A DNA stretch of 64,000 nt from Sipunculus nudus (taxonomy: Eukaryota > Annelida > Sipuncula > Golfingiida > Sipunculidae), in contig CM049307.1 of assembly GCA_026874595.1 (NCBI GenBank), positions 60,974,370 to 61,038,369 on the forward strand, read 5' to 3'. The stretch's first letter is position 1. Each line of letters begins with the position of its first letter. Below the pieces are notes generated by a model. It ran no database searches. It worked only from the letters and a program-made list of their open reading frames with translations, and was not told the DNA's origin. The translations under genes and the position numbers were made by a program. Shown piece after piece: positions 11,451-23,303 of this stretch.

Positions 11451-13650
11451 TTCGTTTCATCTATATGACCAATATCTCGTTATCTCTGTGATATGACGGT
11501 TTGTTACACATTAAGACTAATTGACTTCAACGCAAATACTGGTTGCTTGAGAAATATGTCCTGACAACATGGCATACGGATGTGTTTTCTTTTTGATAGT
11601 TCATATGTCATTTCTTATTCAAGAGAGCACGTTATTATCAAACAGGCATATATCCAGCCCTCGGTGAGGTAAATTTACCTTCTCACTTTAAAGGGACCTA
11701 GTCACTTATCTAACGAATAATGACTAAAAGATAATATCTTAAACATATTATAGAACTGTGCCATGCAGGAAACGCTATTTCCACCGCACATAGGGTGATT
11801 GTTTTGTTTAAATTCATGTGTTTATAACATGGTCCCTCAAAAATAATCCAATCACATTCAACAAGGACATTTGGCGGCAAATCAGAGTTTGGCAAAGGGC
11901 GTTTTACAACAAGTAAACTTTCAGGTTAAGTAAACCTATTCTACGTGCGTTTGTTGTATGAATGGAGGATTTCATCCAGATCCCAGACTTTGCCCTAATT
12001 TGATAGGATGGTACACATGTGACGTCATGGCCTGAATTTTATCAACAACTCAGATCTTGTAATGCATTTTGTTTTTATTCCCTCCTGAAAATTTTAGACT
12101 GACAGTGACAGAAATACTGCGGTTTTACTGAGATCTAGAATTTTTAGTCACAGGGGATCTCCCAGAGTGTGACGTCACTGCCGAGTTGAGAGTGCTCATA
12201 GATGTGCCAATAGTTTTTTAACATATCACACAACCTCATGTTTTTTTTGTGTGGAATAGACAGAAAAAAATGTTTTTCCACAAGGAACTGGGCTCATTTT
12301 ATGTAAAATCTATATAAATATTTTTTTTTCACAGGCAATTATGTTATATGATAATATGATGAGATTTGGAGTACGTTTGCTTGACCTTCAACTTCCGCAC
12401 ATATGCAACCAACGACCTTATGTTGCATGGATAGTCTGTTTGTCAGCACAGGCTCATGTATACCGTGTTCACAATCAGCTTATAGAAAAACTCATACATC
12501 CGTCACAGCGGCGTTATATGAACTTTTTTTAAACAAGAATTACCTGGAGTTCATTAATATGCGCGCAGAGTAAGCCAGGAATCACATAAATTCCTCAGAA
12601 AAGGTAGGGAAATATGTGTTTAAGGGGCCCAATCACATATAAAGCATGTTGAATTAACACGAAAAATGGCTACTTCGCTTTAAAATGAATTGGTACCTGC
12701 AAAACTATTGCCCTGAAACCGTTTACTTACTCCTGTAAACAAGTGTTAAAAACAGTAGACCGGGCGCGATAACAGGTGTTAACATAAACACCGCGCGTGC
12801 ATCGCCGGGCTACAACACGTGTCAATCTGGAGATGCCCTGTCTGACTTTGCCAAATAAAATGTAATACATGTTCCTGCTTGCTGAAACAACGCATGTTGC
12901 GGCTCATAATCAGACGGGGTTGTTTTATTAAAAACAAAAACAAAGTGGACTGTATGGACCTAACTAGATGCTAAACCGCCGTATGCGAGGTAATGAGACT
13001 GTGTACTGGGATGTTTTTGCGGGTAAACTTTTGTATAAAGCAAAACTGAACTGATAGTGTAGAGTATGGGCATAATAATGCTCCTGATTATGTCCCTTTG
13101 AATAATTATTTATTCTTGCCTCGTGACTAACAAATCTTATTATGCGAAATTCCGTTTACAGATACCAGACAGAGCATGGAGTTCTTTTATTTTAGGTTGG
13201 GGAGATATATACTCCGGAACTGTAGGAGCCCGGTCCGAATTCCGCCAGGGCCTCAAAGGTGAAAAAGGAATTCTCAAAAGAACCTTATAATCTATTGTCC
13301 TGTCGTTAAGACTTAATCATTAATCAATATTATAACATGTTTACCTCCATGACATTTATGAAGTCTAGGTGGTCATGCAGCCATGTATTATTACGCAGTA
13401 GTTACCGTTGGTTATACAAATCGGTTCATTCTGAATCTTCTCCGCTTTAACCTCTTCTTCCTTTTGGCAGGGTTATCCTGGTTTCGCGACCAGGCACGGG
13501 CACAAGGCCGAGAATTGCAACAATTCTTGAACGTGTTGTCCAAATCGAGATGCAAGAGTGGAAACAGGCAATCAACATCACGTGACCAGTGGATTGTCGT
13601 TAACTGTTCTGACGGCTGCGTCCTTCTAAATAGTGGCGTTTAATTTCCAT
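11451..13650. other. Intergenic DNA upstream of esterase 1, no gene seen
   Basis: AT-rich sequence with short open frames only. None shows recognisable motifs or an exon-like pattern. The open frame at 13383-13643 lies behind a possible acceptor (TTTTGGCAG) but has no recognised product. Confidence 0.5.
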
Positions 13651-13654
13651 AGAA

Positions 13655-13959
13655 ACGTGGTATATATATGTATATATATATAAATGTATATATATATATT
13701 TTTATATATCAAAGAGTGTTTTATTATATATATATATATACATGTATATATATATATGTATATACATTATATATATATATATATGTGTATATATATATAT
13801 ATATTTGTATATATCAAAGTGTGTTTTATTTTATATATATATATACATGTATATATATATATGTATATACATTTTATATATATATGTATATATATATAAA
13901 TATTTGTATATATCAAAGTGTTTTACTATATATATACATGTATATATATATGCATATAC

Positions 13960-14007
<48 letters not shown>
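13655..14007. repeat. AT satellite, about 110-bp higher-order unit
   Basis: Three units of TA-rich DNA, each with a conserved non-TA core TATATATCAAAGTGTGTTTT (first copy AGAGTG) near 13705, 13810 and 13908, followed by ACATGTATATATA and GTATATACAT blocks and a terminal (TA)n. Confidence 0.85.
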
Positions 14008-14012
<5 letters not shown>

Positions 14013-14950
14013 GCCAATAGACGGTGACGATTAACTTTACCATACTCACAGAAGCTATTCATACACACGTATATTATGTATAACGTGAAAGTAAGCAGTA
14101 ACATTTGAAAATTGGGAAAAACACACATAGTAAATAAATACCTACCTCACACCCTACTTAAGCAACATAATAATTAGAAAAATATGAGAAATCAGTCTAC
14201 ATTTTACAAAATATCAGACCCACTTATGGAGTAAAGGCCATTGGTCACATGCAAAACACCCTCAAATGACAACTGCATGCTGATTGGATGATGTCATGTA
14301 AACATTTTAAAAACAAAACACAGATGGCTACTCATGCACGGAAAAATCATATCTGTCAGATTATTGTAAAGAAACTAAAATATTGTGAAACTGGGGATTT
14401 ATTGTAAAATTCTAAATTGCCATATAAGGTTGTCACTTCCAAATGTAGTTGTCTAGCAAAATGTTGAAAAATATAAACTTTATAAAGTACCGACAAATAC
14501 AGTTGGACAGCAGGTGGTGAAACGGACTATAGTATGGCCTATAACATTGCGCCGAAGACCTCATAGCGTAATATAACATGAATATGTATTTAACTTATTA
14601 AATTATTTTCATAAATGCGCAGTCCTTTAAACCATGAGTGAAAAATATATGTTGAGTCATAACAAATGACCTGAAGCTATAAATTTAAGCGTTTTTTTTT
14701 TTTTCTGGAACAATTTCTGTCGCAGATGTGCTTTAATGTTTTGCGATACCATATAAATGCTTTATATAATATATTTTACTTATATTATATATAATATATA
14801 ATAATTTATAATAATTTATAATTAATATTATACTATTTCTCATATTTTTATCGTCGAAAAATTTTGGGAAGCGCCCACACTGCGCGTGTTCTAAATCAGC
14901 CCCTTTTAGCAGTCGACAGTGCTGATGATGAAAAAAATTTGCTACACTTG

Positions 14951-15193
14951 CTAATACGGTCTAAATGGCCGAAACTGCAAGTATAAAATGGCTTTCCGTC
15001 TCAAAGCTTTGTCGTCCACAGATCGGGTTCGTCTCTCGATTGGCATAGCTGGGTCTCCGCTGATGGGACCGGTGAAGGGAATGTGGGTTGCTTCTGCCTT
15101 TGTGGCTGTGGGTGCTGTAGCTTTCCTATAGGGTCGTCGGTGCGGATTGAACGATTGCGGTCTCTCGCGGCTTTTTGCTTGGCTTAGTGGCAT
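14951..15193 (-). CDS. Possible small basic ORF, 80 aa, unidentified
   Basis: The first ATG at 15193-15191 opens an 80-residue frame rich in Arg, Pro and Ala (starts MPLSQAKSRERPQSF, ends YLQFRPFRPY). No known family is recognised. A TATAAG sits at 15225-15220, about 27 bases before the ATG, which would leave almost no 5' leader. It may instead be part of an exon: a fair acceptor (TTTATACTTGCAG) lies inside the frame. Reported because of its composition and the TATA motif, not because a function is known. Confidence 0.25.
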   Translation of the reverse strand: MPLSQAKSRERPQSFNPHRRPYRKATAPTATKAEATHIPFTGPISGDPAMPIERRTRSVDDKALRRKAILYLQFRPFRPY

Positions 15194-15219
15194 CACGTCT
15201 GTTGGCTCTGAGAGCAATG

Positions 15220-15237
15220 CTTATAGACACATCCGAT
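15220..15237 (-). promoter_or_regulatory. TATA-containing 18-mer, left copy
   Basis: Reads ATCGGATGTGTCTATAAG on the minus strand, identical to 17582-17599 on the plus strand. Upstream, both copies have TGTTT...TTGCCTTAC. It may be a duplicated core promoter pointing left. Confidence 0.4.
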
Positions 15238-15309
15238 GTTTGCAAACAAAGCCCCCCAACTGGCGCATGCGCACTGGGCCGTAAGGCAAGAAACACAGCC
15301 CAGCTTGAC

Positions 15310-17500
15310 TGCCAGCCATATAATCAGCACAGTTTACCTATATAATATAGCATCAATGTATGTTTGATCAGTATCAAAATAAAAGACACTGCCATGTCCC
15401 ACAGTAACTTTATTATCCCAATAAATTAGTCTACACTTAACCCAGTGAAATAAAAGGGACTAGCCAAGGCTATTTACTGCAACAGATCAATTTGGTCAGT
15501 TCTGTCAGAGATGACACTTGTGAATATAAGATCGTATAGTGCAGAAATGATAAAGTAGTTTAAATCTCTAAGAAGACTTGTCTTCCAGATAGCTTATAAA
15601 ACTTGAAAATATGTTAAATTTTAATGAAAAAAATCCATGGTTTATAACAGTAGCCTATAACTAGCATGAAAATACAATTAATGGTGCAGTTTCCCTCAGT
15701 AAAAAACTAATAAAGAATACTCTATTGTTAGTTCAGTCTCTTCTCTAAAACATAATAGTGCCACGTAGATTTAAATTTATATAAGTATATCAAAATCTTG
15801 CTAATCTGCAAAAATTTGGTGCTCATCATAGGCCTATACTGTATGTATATATGAGTGTCAGTAATGATGTAACAAGTGATGTCTCATACTGTACAAAAAA
15901 AAAACTGCAATCAAACTTGAATGATTCTATAAAGGATATCATGTTTTTTTTTGTGACCAACTGACTCTGAGGAAAATATATTGTCAACTTACAAAAAATG
16001 TGTTCCCTTCTTAACTGCTTCATATTTTGTATGGCTTATAACAAGGTAGAGTCTAAACTTCCCCCCCCCCCATCCCCCGGACCAATAAAAATATAGAAAT
16101 ATCATCAAATCCCTGCCCATAAATCACTATTCACATCTTAATGCCAATTCTTATTTCAAACAGGGCAATAATAATCCTCCCACCAGAAACTTCCATTTAT
16201 TTTATATAATTAATATAGTATTACTCAAAATAAATAATTGATTTCTTCCAACACCTTGCTTTGGTTTCCACTAGTGTATGAAAAAATAAATACCACTATA
16301 CAGTACTTCATATGAACCATGAATGAAAAAGGAACCTTGCAAATTTTTTATATGTTCTAATTATTACTGTTATTATAATAATTATTGCCAAAAGAGTAAC
16401 TGTTAAACAATGTAAAGAATGGTTTCCTTTGAAGTATTATTGTAATCAGTTAAATAATTATTGAGGCGATGTAATCGATATATGCAACGGTATGTGTTCG
16501 TTTACAAGAGAAAGCAATTGTGTTGTGTAAGTTTTAATGTTAAATTGTGGTTAAAAATTTGTGGCGTTTGATTAGAATATAAATTTAAATAAAGTAAAAT
16601 TGATTATAACTGTAAGAAACATTGAAATATATAGATTTGCTAGGGGTTGTCCTTTCCAGTAGTTTTGATATTAATGATATTCATATTATTATTAAAGTTA
16701 TTATTATGATTTATTATTGATGATAATAAAATAAATAATAATAATAAAAATATAATAATACTATTATTATTATTATTATTATTATTATTATCATTATTAT
16801 TATTATTATTATTATTACAAAAATAAGAAACTATATGATAAAAACATTCATTGAATATTAAGTGAAGGGTTATATCTGTTACAGATTATGAGTCTCAAAT
16901 TAACTTAGGAAAATGAGTAATTAATTTTGTCATCAGATAAAGCTTCCATGGACATTCTCAACTTGGATCAGCTGATAGACAGGTCTAAAGACAAATTTAT
17001 TCATATGTATTGATTTTATATTTAGAAGAAAAAAGAACAACTCTAAAATGTGATTTGTTATTGGAAATGATCCACCAAAGTGAAGGCTGTACTCCCTTTT
17101 TGGCATTTATGACATTTACTCCCGCCAACAGGGAGGTCCAGGTCTGGACAAGGAAGTCTGACATTTCTTCTGCTGATTAAGTGAATAAAATTATCCATGT
17201 ACGTCACATGAATCGAACTGCACTTGTGGTTGGAAAGCATGTTACAAATATATAGAATGAAGCGTGAAAACCTAAATGTTAAAACCTCTTGATTAGCCAT
17301 GACTAAATGCAAGGATGCTGAACACCAGGTGGGATTGTCAGCTGCAAGTTTAAATGTTCTGTGGAAGGCCTCCTGGAGTTAAAATGACTATTTAATTGTA
17401 GGGACACTAGAATGACATGTTTATGGTGTTGGATATAGAATATGACATTAAACAGTGAGAAAAAGGAAGGATAACTCAGACTGGTATTGTAGGGTAAATA
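15310..17500. other. AT-rich intergenic DNA, no gene seen
   Basis: Contains an (ATT)n run at about 16730-16815 and a short C10 tract at 16061-16070. No exon-like frames are recognised on either strand. Confidence 0.5.
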
Positions 17501-17581
17501 GCTTGTCCAGTGCCTGCCGCAGCCCATGTTTTGCCTTACAGAGCACCACGTGGTCAGTGACCTAGTTTCTGTGACGTCACG

Positions 17582-17599
17582 ATCGGATGTGTCTATAAG
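17582..17599 (+). promoter_or_regulatory. TATA-containing 18-mer, right copy
   Basis: Plus-strand copy of the 18-mer ending TATAAG. It is preceded by CACGTG (17549-17554) and a CRE-like TGACGTCA (17573-17580), a promoter-like cluster. The plus-strand transcript, if any, has no recognised product. Confidence 0.4.
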
Positions 17600-17739
17600 G
17601 AGCGCGCAGGGCTGAGGTCTTGACCACAGCAACCTGTAGCTGCTCGGCGAGCGAAACTTCTTCAGTCAGTCAGAAGTCGACGGGAGGAAGTGCAGCGTGT
17701 TATTTTTAAACTATCCGACAAATGCCCCATCTGTTTCAT

Positions 17740-18900
17740 AAATTTCGCCGAGTCGACACACTGTCGGGCTCACAAGAGTACGATCTGCAGATTAGGGTTT
17801 GTGGGCTTAGAAACCTATATGGCCTACAGGCCACAATGCAACGGCGCTGTTAAATACACGTAGGTATAAATGTAGTGAAGAGGGTAATGTAGTCCGTTCA
17901 AGTACATATTTTGATTATGAAGTCTGTCAGTTTAGACAAGTAGTCCAGGCCGTCCCACAGTGCCTTACTGGAAGAGGTTCGCTTTGAGTTGAAACGACCC
18001 CTGGCGGAAGGGTGCACAGTACACGATGGCACTATTTAATACTTTGAGGAGTGGTGTCATCACTGTGATAGTCGCTCGAATCCTTATTTGTGGTTGTGTT
18101 TTTATCAAGAAATGGAGGAGGCTGTGCATAATATGAGTATATAGTCGTGCCTTACGTAGTTTAAGTGTCATATAATAAATAAAATATCAAAATAATTTAT
18201 TGAAAGGTTAAAGTAGGATTTCACTGTAGATTTAGCTTTGGGTGCGCACGCCAATTATATTTACTTAGTTCAAGAGTCTAGGATAAAACAGGCATCCCAT
18301 AAGATCAGACAGTGTGGAGCACTGGCCCGCGAATACACCTGTCAAAAGTAAGTCATATATCACAAATAACTCATCTGGTAAATTTTTTAACATGTTGAAA
18401 AATGCGGAATTTCTCTTCCTGACCTTTACCCGGACGGTCTTCTTTTCTTTACAATATGTGTAAGATACTTGTCCGTCAGCAGCCATATAGACATAACGGA
18501 TGAAAAAATAAGCAGCAAATCCTGAAACCACCAAAAACCTCTGATAAAGATAGTTTCCTGGGCCTGTTCAGCCCAGTTAAGAGATAGTATTCTTTCATAA
18601 CGGAGAGTTAAAAAATGTTTAGCCGTATGATCATGCACGATATGCTGATCAACCTGTTCATGGGCGCAATTTCATTCGCAATTAATGTGTGTGTGTGTGG
18701 GGGGGGGGTTGTTATTTTGGTAAGGGACGGAATAATAATATTATCTAAGCATGCGCATGTTTAATATAAAAAAGTTGTTGCCTTGAAATATGAAAAATTT
18801 TGATTTTAAAGTTTGACAATTGAGACAAGTGGCTCCGGCCGTCCCACAGAGCCTATAAGAGGTTCGTGTCTGGAAGAAACAATATCTGGCTGAAGGGTGT
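17740..18900. repeat. Dispersed duplicated segment downstream of the lectin gene
   Basis: Blocks here recur at 32240-32585: a GGCTCACAAGAGTAC-like block, TAGGTATAAATG and AATGTAGTC near 17760-17900, then TTTTGATTTTAAAGTTTG near 18800. The phrase CCGTCCCACAG occurs at 17950 and 18839. Open frames on the minus strand at 18265-18638 have no recognisable domain. Confidence 0.5.
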
Positions 18901-19541
18901 GAATGTGGCAGGAGGTCATATGATCGGTCGTGTTTGCGTGTGCGTGTTTGTCTGGATGATATCCCCGAAAATTTCAATGAATTTCGACATAATTTCTTGG
19001 AACGATGGGCCATGGGACAACGAAAAAAAAAACACAATACTTTATGTGTGCACCACTGACTCAGAGCTAGCATATTTACAGGCTATTTCATGAAAGTCAT
19101 ATCAGTTAATGTCAGGTTGGAGACATATCACTTATATGTACAGACAGTATGATATGATACTCGTTATAATGCCAGGCTTAATAATAATAATAATGATAAT
19201 AATAATAATAATCATCATAATCATATTCCCTTTTTTCGATACAGGTTTAAAATGCAACCGCCATTTTAGATTCAGTGTAGTGTTTTTGTTAGGCCACGTG
19301 ACATTAGGCATTTTTGTACGCAGGTACAGGGTTTCACAGGCTCACACACACACTCACCGATTCACGTGCCCTTTTCCGGCCTACACTTTTCATCGAACAC
19401 CAGGAAATCCTGATATGAACTACCCGATGTAGGATATCTTTTTTATTGTTTTTACAAGATTCGGACACCCATGGACTGCCAACAAAAACAAAGCAAACAT
19501 ATGTCGTAAAAGATTGGAAAAAAGGAGAGAAGCAGATTATA

Positions 19542-19547
19542 TTTATT
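19542..19547 (-). terminator. Candidate poly(A) signal of the lectin gene
   Basis: AATAAA on the minus strand about 295 bases after the lectin stop codon. Only a short-motif match. Confidence 0.35.
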
Positions 19548-19840
19548 TGTCAAGAATATTTAAAGAGCCATCGTTTTAAGGAACATTTGTTACTTAAAAC
19601 TCATCATTTACTGACATATGCTGTGTATGGCGTCATTCACACCATTTCGTTTAAATTTTAAAATTTACGTTTTACTGGACATGATATACCTTACGATCAT
19701 TTGGACTATAGGGTTTTACCATCGAGTTCATTAAAAAACTGCATTGTTTATGATAAAAATAAAACGAAACTATCCGATCATACTTTCACAATCTTCAACA
19801 ACAGGTGTCTGCAGTGTATTTTGCGTGATTCTGAGTATAT

Positions 19841-20076
19841 TCAGCACACACTAGCTTTTTCGCAGATAGCAAACATGGGATTTGTGTCAGGAATGTCGTT
19901 CCATATACCGGAACTTCCAAATAAGGAGAGCTCATGTTCTTTGCCCCTGTGGTTGTCCGGCTGCCCTGGAGGCCAGTTGTTGTACCTCATGGCGGACCCG
20001 GTTGCCTTCCACACCCAGCTACCCTCACTGCCTCTGTCCGACCCCGACGTCCAGTAACCAAACCACCCGGGTTTCC
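19841..20076 (-). CDS. Lectin exon 3 (C-terminal half of CTLD, stop)
   Basis: 236 nt, phase 1 to stop TGA. Encodes GYWTSGSDRGSEGSWVWKA, PPGQPDN, WNDIPD and AICEKASVC. Acceptor CATCTAG. The extra C-terminal Cys327 is free to make an interchain bond. Confidence 0.9.
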
Positions 20077-20906
20077 CTAGATGAGTCGAATACAGAAACA
20101 GCATGTTAAGTTATTATTACAAACTGCCTTCACAAGAGGAAATTAATAATAACAAGAATAAGCTTGCAAAAACAAATAAATGTCTCCCTTACCTATGGGC
20201 CTCTCATCTCAAAATTTAAGTGCAAAAAATACGGTATACTTAAAAAAATAATTTATGTTCCGGCTGATTTCACTTTGCGGATGAAGGTCACGGTCACCAG
20301 GTTTATTTTCCAGAAACATTTCACTTATCATATTTCATGAAAATATATTGTGTGGTTCAAAAGAGATAGTATAAATCAAATATTTCTATTTCTGATGGTT
20401 TTATGTTAAAGATGAAGGTCAAGGTTACCGGTTTTAGAAAAAATATATCGAGATTTTGGTAACAACATTTCACAAGTCGAAATTTATGAAAATATACTGA
20501 GTGGTTCAAAAGTTATAGCGTTCACGAATTATTTCTATTCGGGCTGATTTGACCTTGAAAATCCAGGTCAAGGTGATCAGTTTTCGAACTCGTCAGAGAA
20601 CTTGGTTGAAACATTAAGTTTTTTTTTTTCAAATTTGAGGTAGAAATTTGCGATACTTAAAAGTTCTGAGGTTCACAAAAAATCTATTTCAGCCTATTTA
20701 ACCTTGATGATAAAGGTCAAGGTCATGGTTTTCGAACTCTTCCGAGAAATTGATAAATAGAAACATTTTAAATTTCATATAGTTATTTCATATAAAAGTT
20801 AGTTGTTCAAATGTTATCGTGTTCAGATGAAACGACAGACGACGACCACGGACAATGACAGGCAAAGCACTATACGTCTCCCCCCAGGCATGGATATATA
20901 TATATA

Positions 20907-20948
<42 letters not shown>

Positions 20949-23303
20949 ATATGTTTGTGTGTATGTGTACAATATATCTTTTATGAGGCTTATTGAAATA
21001 AAATCATGATTGTAAAGCTGAAGAATTTCTCATTCAATTAAATCACTAAAGGGTAATCTATACAGTGCGGGAGGGGAAGGGGGGAGGGGGGGGGGCGGTA
21101 ACCTAAAATTAGATTCAGACTAATTAGGGAGAAAGTTGAATCGATTTCAGTTTACTGGGGACGGGGAGGGGGGGGGGGGTGATAATTTGAAATAACCTGA
21201 AGTCTTAACATGAGGAGCACTTATTTACCTTTAAGTAAGGGATGGTCTTTGTTTTTCATTATGATCCGCCTCAGGAACGCGTTCTCCTCTGCTGTTTCAA
21301 CGCTGACCAGGTCCGCCCCTCGTCCTTGACAGTAACTTCTTGCCTCGTTCCATGTGCGCAGAACCAGGTCAAAGGTGTAGCAGGAACCGCAGTTTCCTGG
21401 CTGGTTTTGGTAGAAGAAGCTGCCAGCCTCACAGGCAGAATCTGCAGTAAAAACACTCTCAAAACTGAGGACATGTTTCATGTTTCTATTTAAAACACCA
21501 TTCTGTCCCATTTTTCGAAACATGTTTCCAGCATGTTTCATGACTCACTGATGTTTCAACTGCGAAAACATGTTTTTAGTCATCTTGAAACATGTTTATA
21601 TATAAAACATGTTTCACACACAGAAAAAATTTCATGGACAGTAAGATAAAACATGACTTTGTGTTACATGTTTTTATATGAAATATGTCGCATATATGAC
21701 ATGTCTTAAGACATGTCTCAGTTTTCATAAAACATGTAACTATTTAAAACGTTTGTTTAGCCTAAAACATGTAGTTGTCCCATTTTTCGAAACATGTTTT
21801 AAACTTAGAGTTAAACATGCCTCAGTGTTACATGTCTTTATATGAAATATGCCACATATGAGACATGTTTTAAGACATGGTTCACTACATAAAACATGTA
21901 ACTATTCAAAACGTCTGTTCAGCCTAAAACGTGTAGTTGTCCCATTTTTCGAAACATGTGTTTTCCAAAGAAACTTTGGGTTCAGCCCTAAGGGTCAACC
22001 AAATAGACTTATGCGACATTGTTTCATAAGCAACCGAACAAGTGTCACTTAAGAATAACCATTATACATAATGAACACATAATGTCATCTTTATTTCTTT
22101 ATATTAATAGCTTGCTTTTACATGGCTTTATGGAAGTGTCTTATGAACCATCTATTAAAGCTTGTGATCAAACCCATGACCCTCCGATTGCCGGTCGTCT
22201 GCTCTACCACTGAGCTAACAGGGATCCCAACTTCCTCTGTGTACCAGCACACTGACATTGAAACCAGCGAAGAGACGTCACGACTGTGAATGGTATTATA
22301 CATACTGCATGTGTCGACACAGGGACTTTGCACGCAGCAATATTAGCTCAGTGGTAGAGTAGACGACCGCAAAACAGAGGGTCATGTGTTCGATTACAAT
22401 ACGGGGAGATCCGACTTTTTCCGTGTATTCTTGTCCTAAATCTCTATGAATTGGATAAGCATGGCCATTCAAACATCTCTAAATAAAAAAAAAATGTCCT
22501 AGGTTTGTAGTTTTTGTTTTTAGTGTGTGAAACAAAAAAAAAAAATTTCCTTAAACAACAAAATATCGCCCAATGCCAACTGATAGAAAAATGTTTGCCT
22601 ACACTGTCAATTGCATTTGGGTTTAAGCAGTGGTTTTTCAGTACCAAGCTTGATTGTGATCCACAACCAAGAAGAGAAATTTGCCAAACTTTCGACCTCA
22701 TTTGCATGGCAATGTGACTGTACCATGAATATTACCTGCATTCTTTGACCTAAAATGCTTTCACTCACCTGATTTATTGAGGAACAGACCGAGGCTCTCG
22801 ATTTCCTGTAAAAGTCGTCGGTTGTCGTCCCTGGCCTCGCTGATTGTTTTTAACAGATTAGTTTGAAGGTTTATCAGATGCTCCTGCATTATTTCCATCG
22901 ACTTTCCCAGTGATCTTCCAAGCTCATGTGTCGTTCTATTGACTGCTTCAGTGATGCGGTCAGCCACCGTATCCCCATCCTCTTCATCAGCTTTCCTGAG
23001 TGCAGACTCATTCTGGTGACATACCTCCGTCATCCGTTGGTACAGTCCCGCTGTGAATGTCTCCATCTCCTGTCGGATCACCATTTTCACTTTCTCCTGT
23101 ACATTTCGTCCATCTGTCTGGATTTGAGAAACGCCATGTGCATTGAATGCCTGATTCAGAGTTTGCACGAGGAATGTCATATTAATCGGTTGTGCGCCAG
23201 GTCTGATTTTAGGAGTGGATGTGACAGCAGCGCCCTCTGTTGTCATTCCCATAATCTGCAATCCGAGAGCCAACGCTCCAATAAACCCCGCAGTAACCAT
23301 CAT
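19841..23303 (-). CDS. Secreted C-type lectin with helical stalk, QPD-type CTLD
   Basis: Three exons (22769-23303, 21229-21441, 19841-20076) give 327 aa; both introns are phase 1 and GT-AG. A hydrophobic N terminus (MMVTAGFIGALALGLQIMGM) is a signal peptide, or less likely a type II anchor. Residues about 40-175 are a charged, Cys-poor helical stalk with heptad-like spacing, probably for oligomerisation. The CTLD spans about 182-321: WNEARSYC, then WVW (270-272), QPD (288-290) and WND (308-310), then ICE. QPD plus WND predicts Ca2+ site 2 with galactose-type preference. The usual inner disulfide pair is absent: no Cys lies between QPD and WND, and D313 replaces the Cys after WND. Cys216 and Cys321 remain. 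The frame is open upstream of the first ATG, but the next in-frame upstream triplet is TAA and codon 1 of the longest open frame is TTG, so I start at the ATG at 23303. Confidence 0.9.
20255..20885. repeat. Tandem AAGGTCA-rich repeat in lectin intron 2
   Basis: About four diverged units of roughly 130-150 bp, each with GATGAAGGTCAAGGTCA-like blocks and TTTCATGAAAATATA. The region ends in ACGACAGACGACGACCACGG. A (TA)n tract follows at 20893-20952, then G-rich tracts at 21068-21180. Confidence 0.6.
21229..21441 (-). CDS. Lectin exon 2 (N-terminal half of CTLD)
   Basis: 213 nt, phase 1 to 1. Starts DSACEAGSFFYQ, contains CGSCYTF, WNEARSYCQGRGADLVSV and EENAFLRRII. Acceptor TTACTGCAG, donor GTAAAT. 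Confidence 0.9.
21500..21965. repeat. About 168-bp tandem repeat rich in ACATGT palindromes, lectin intron 1
   Basis: Between two and three units. The block CCCATTTTTCGAAACATGT recurs near 21508, 21779 and 21941, and GTTACATG...TTTATATGAAATATG near 21663 and 21830. Within 470 bases AAACATG or ACATGT occurs more than 20 times. It lies 60 bases upstream of the exon 2 acceptor. Confidence 0.75.
22155..22230 (-). mobile_element. tRNA-derived SINE head
   Basis: On the minus strand TTAGCTCAGTGGTAGAGCAG is an A box and GGTCATGGGTTTGATCAC a B box. Acceptor-stem pairing is absent, so it is a SINE and not a tRNA gene. Confidence 0.65.
22338..22445 (+). mobile_element. tRNA-derived SINE head, inverted relative to the previous one
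   Basis: TTAGCTCAGTGGTAGAGTAG and GGTCATGTGTTCGATTAC are A and B boxes. With the copy at 22155-22230 it forms a head-to-head pair about 110 bases apart. Confidence 0.65.
22769..23303 (-). CDS. Lectin exon 1 (signal peptide, stalk)
   Basis: Residues 1-178 plus one base. The stalk carries N-glycosylation sequons (NMT, NES, NRT) and the segment EARDDNRRLLQEIESLG just before the donor GTGAGT. Confidence 0.88.

Noticed and set aside
18265-18638. Hydrophobic open frames that could be a membrane protein
   Set aside because: No start context, homology or splice pattern; they overlap each other in different frames within repeat-like DNA.
22160-22440. Functional tRNA genes
   Set aside because: A and B boxes are present but acceptor and anticodon stems do not pair; they are SINE heads.
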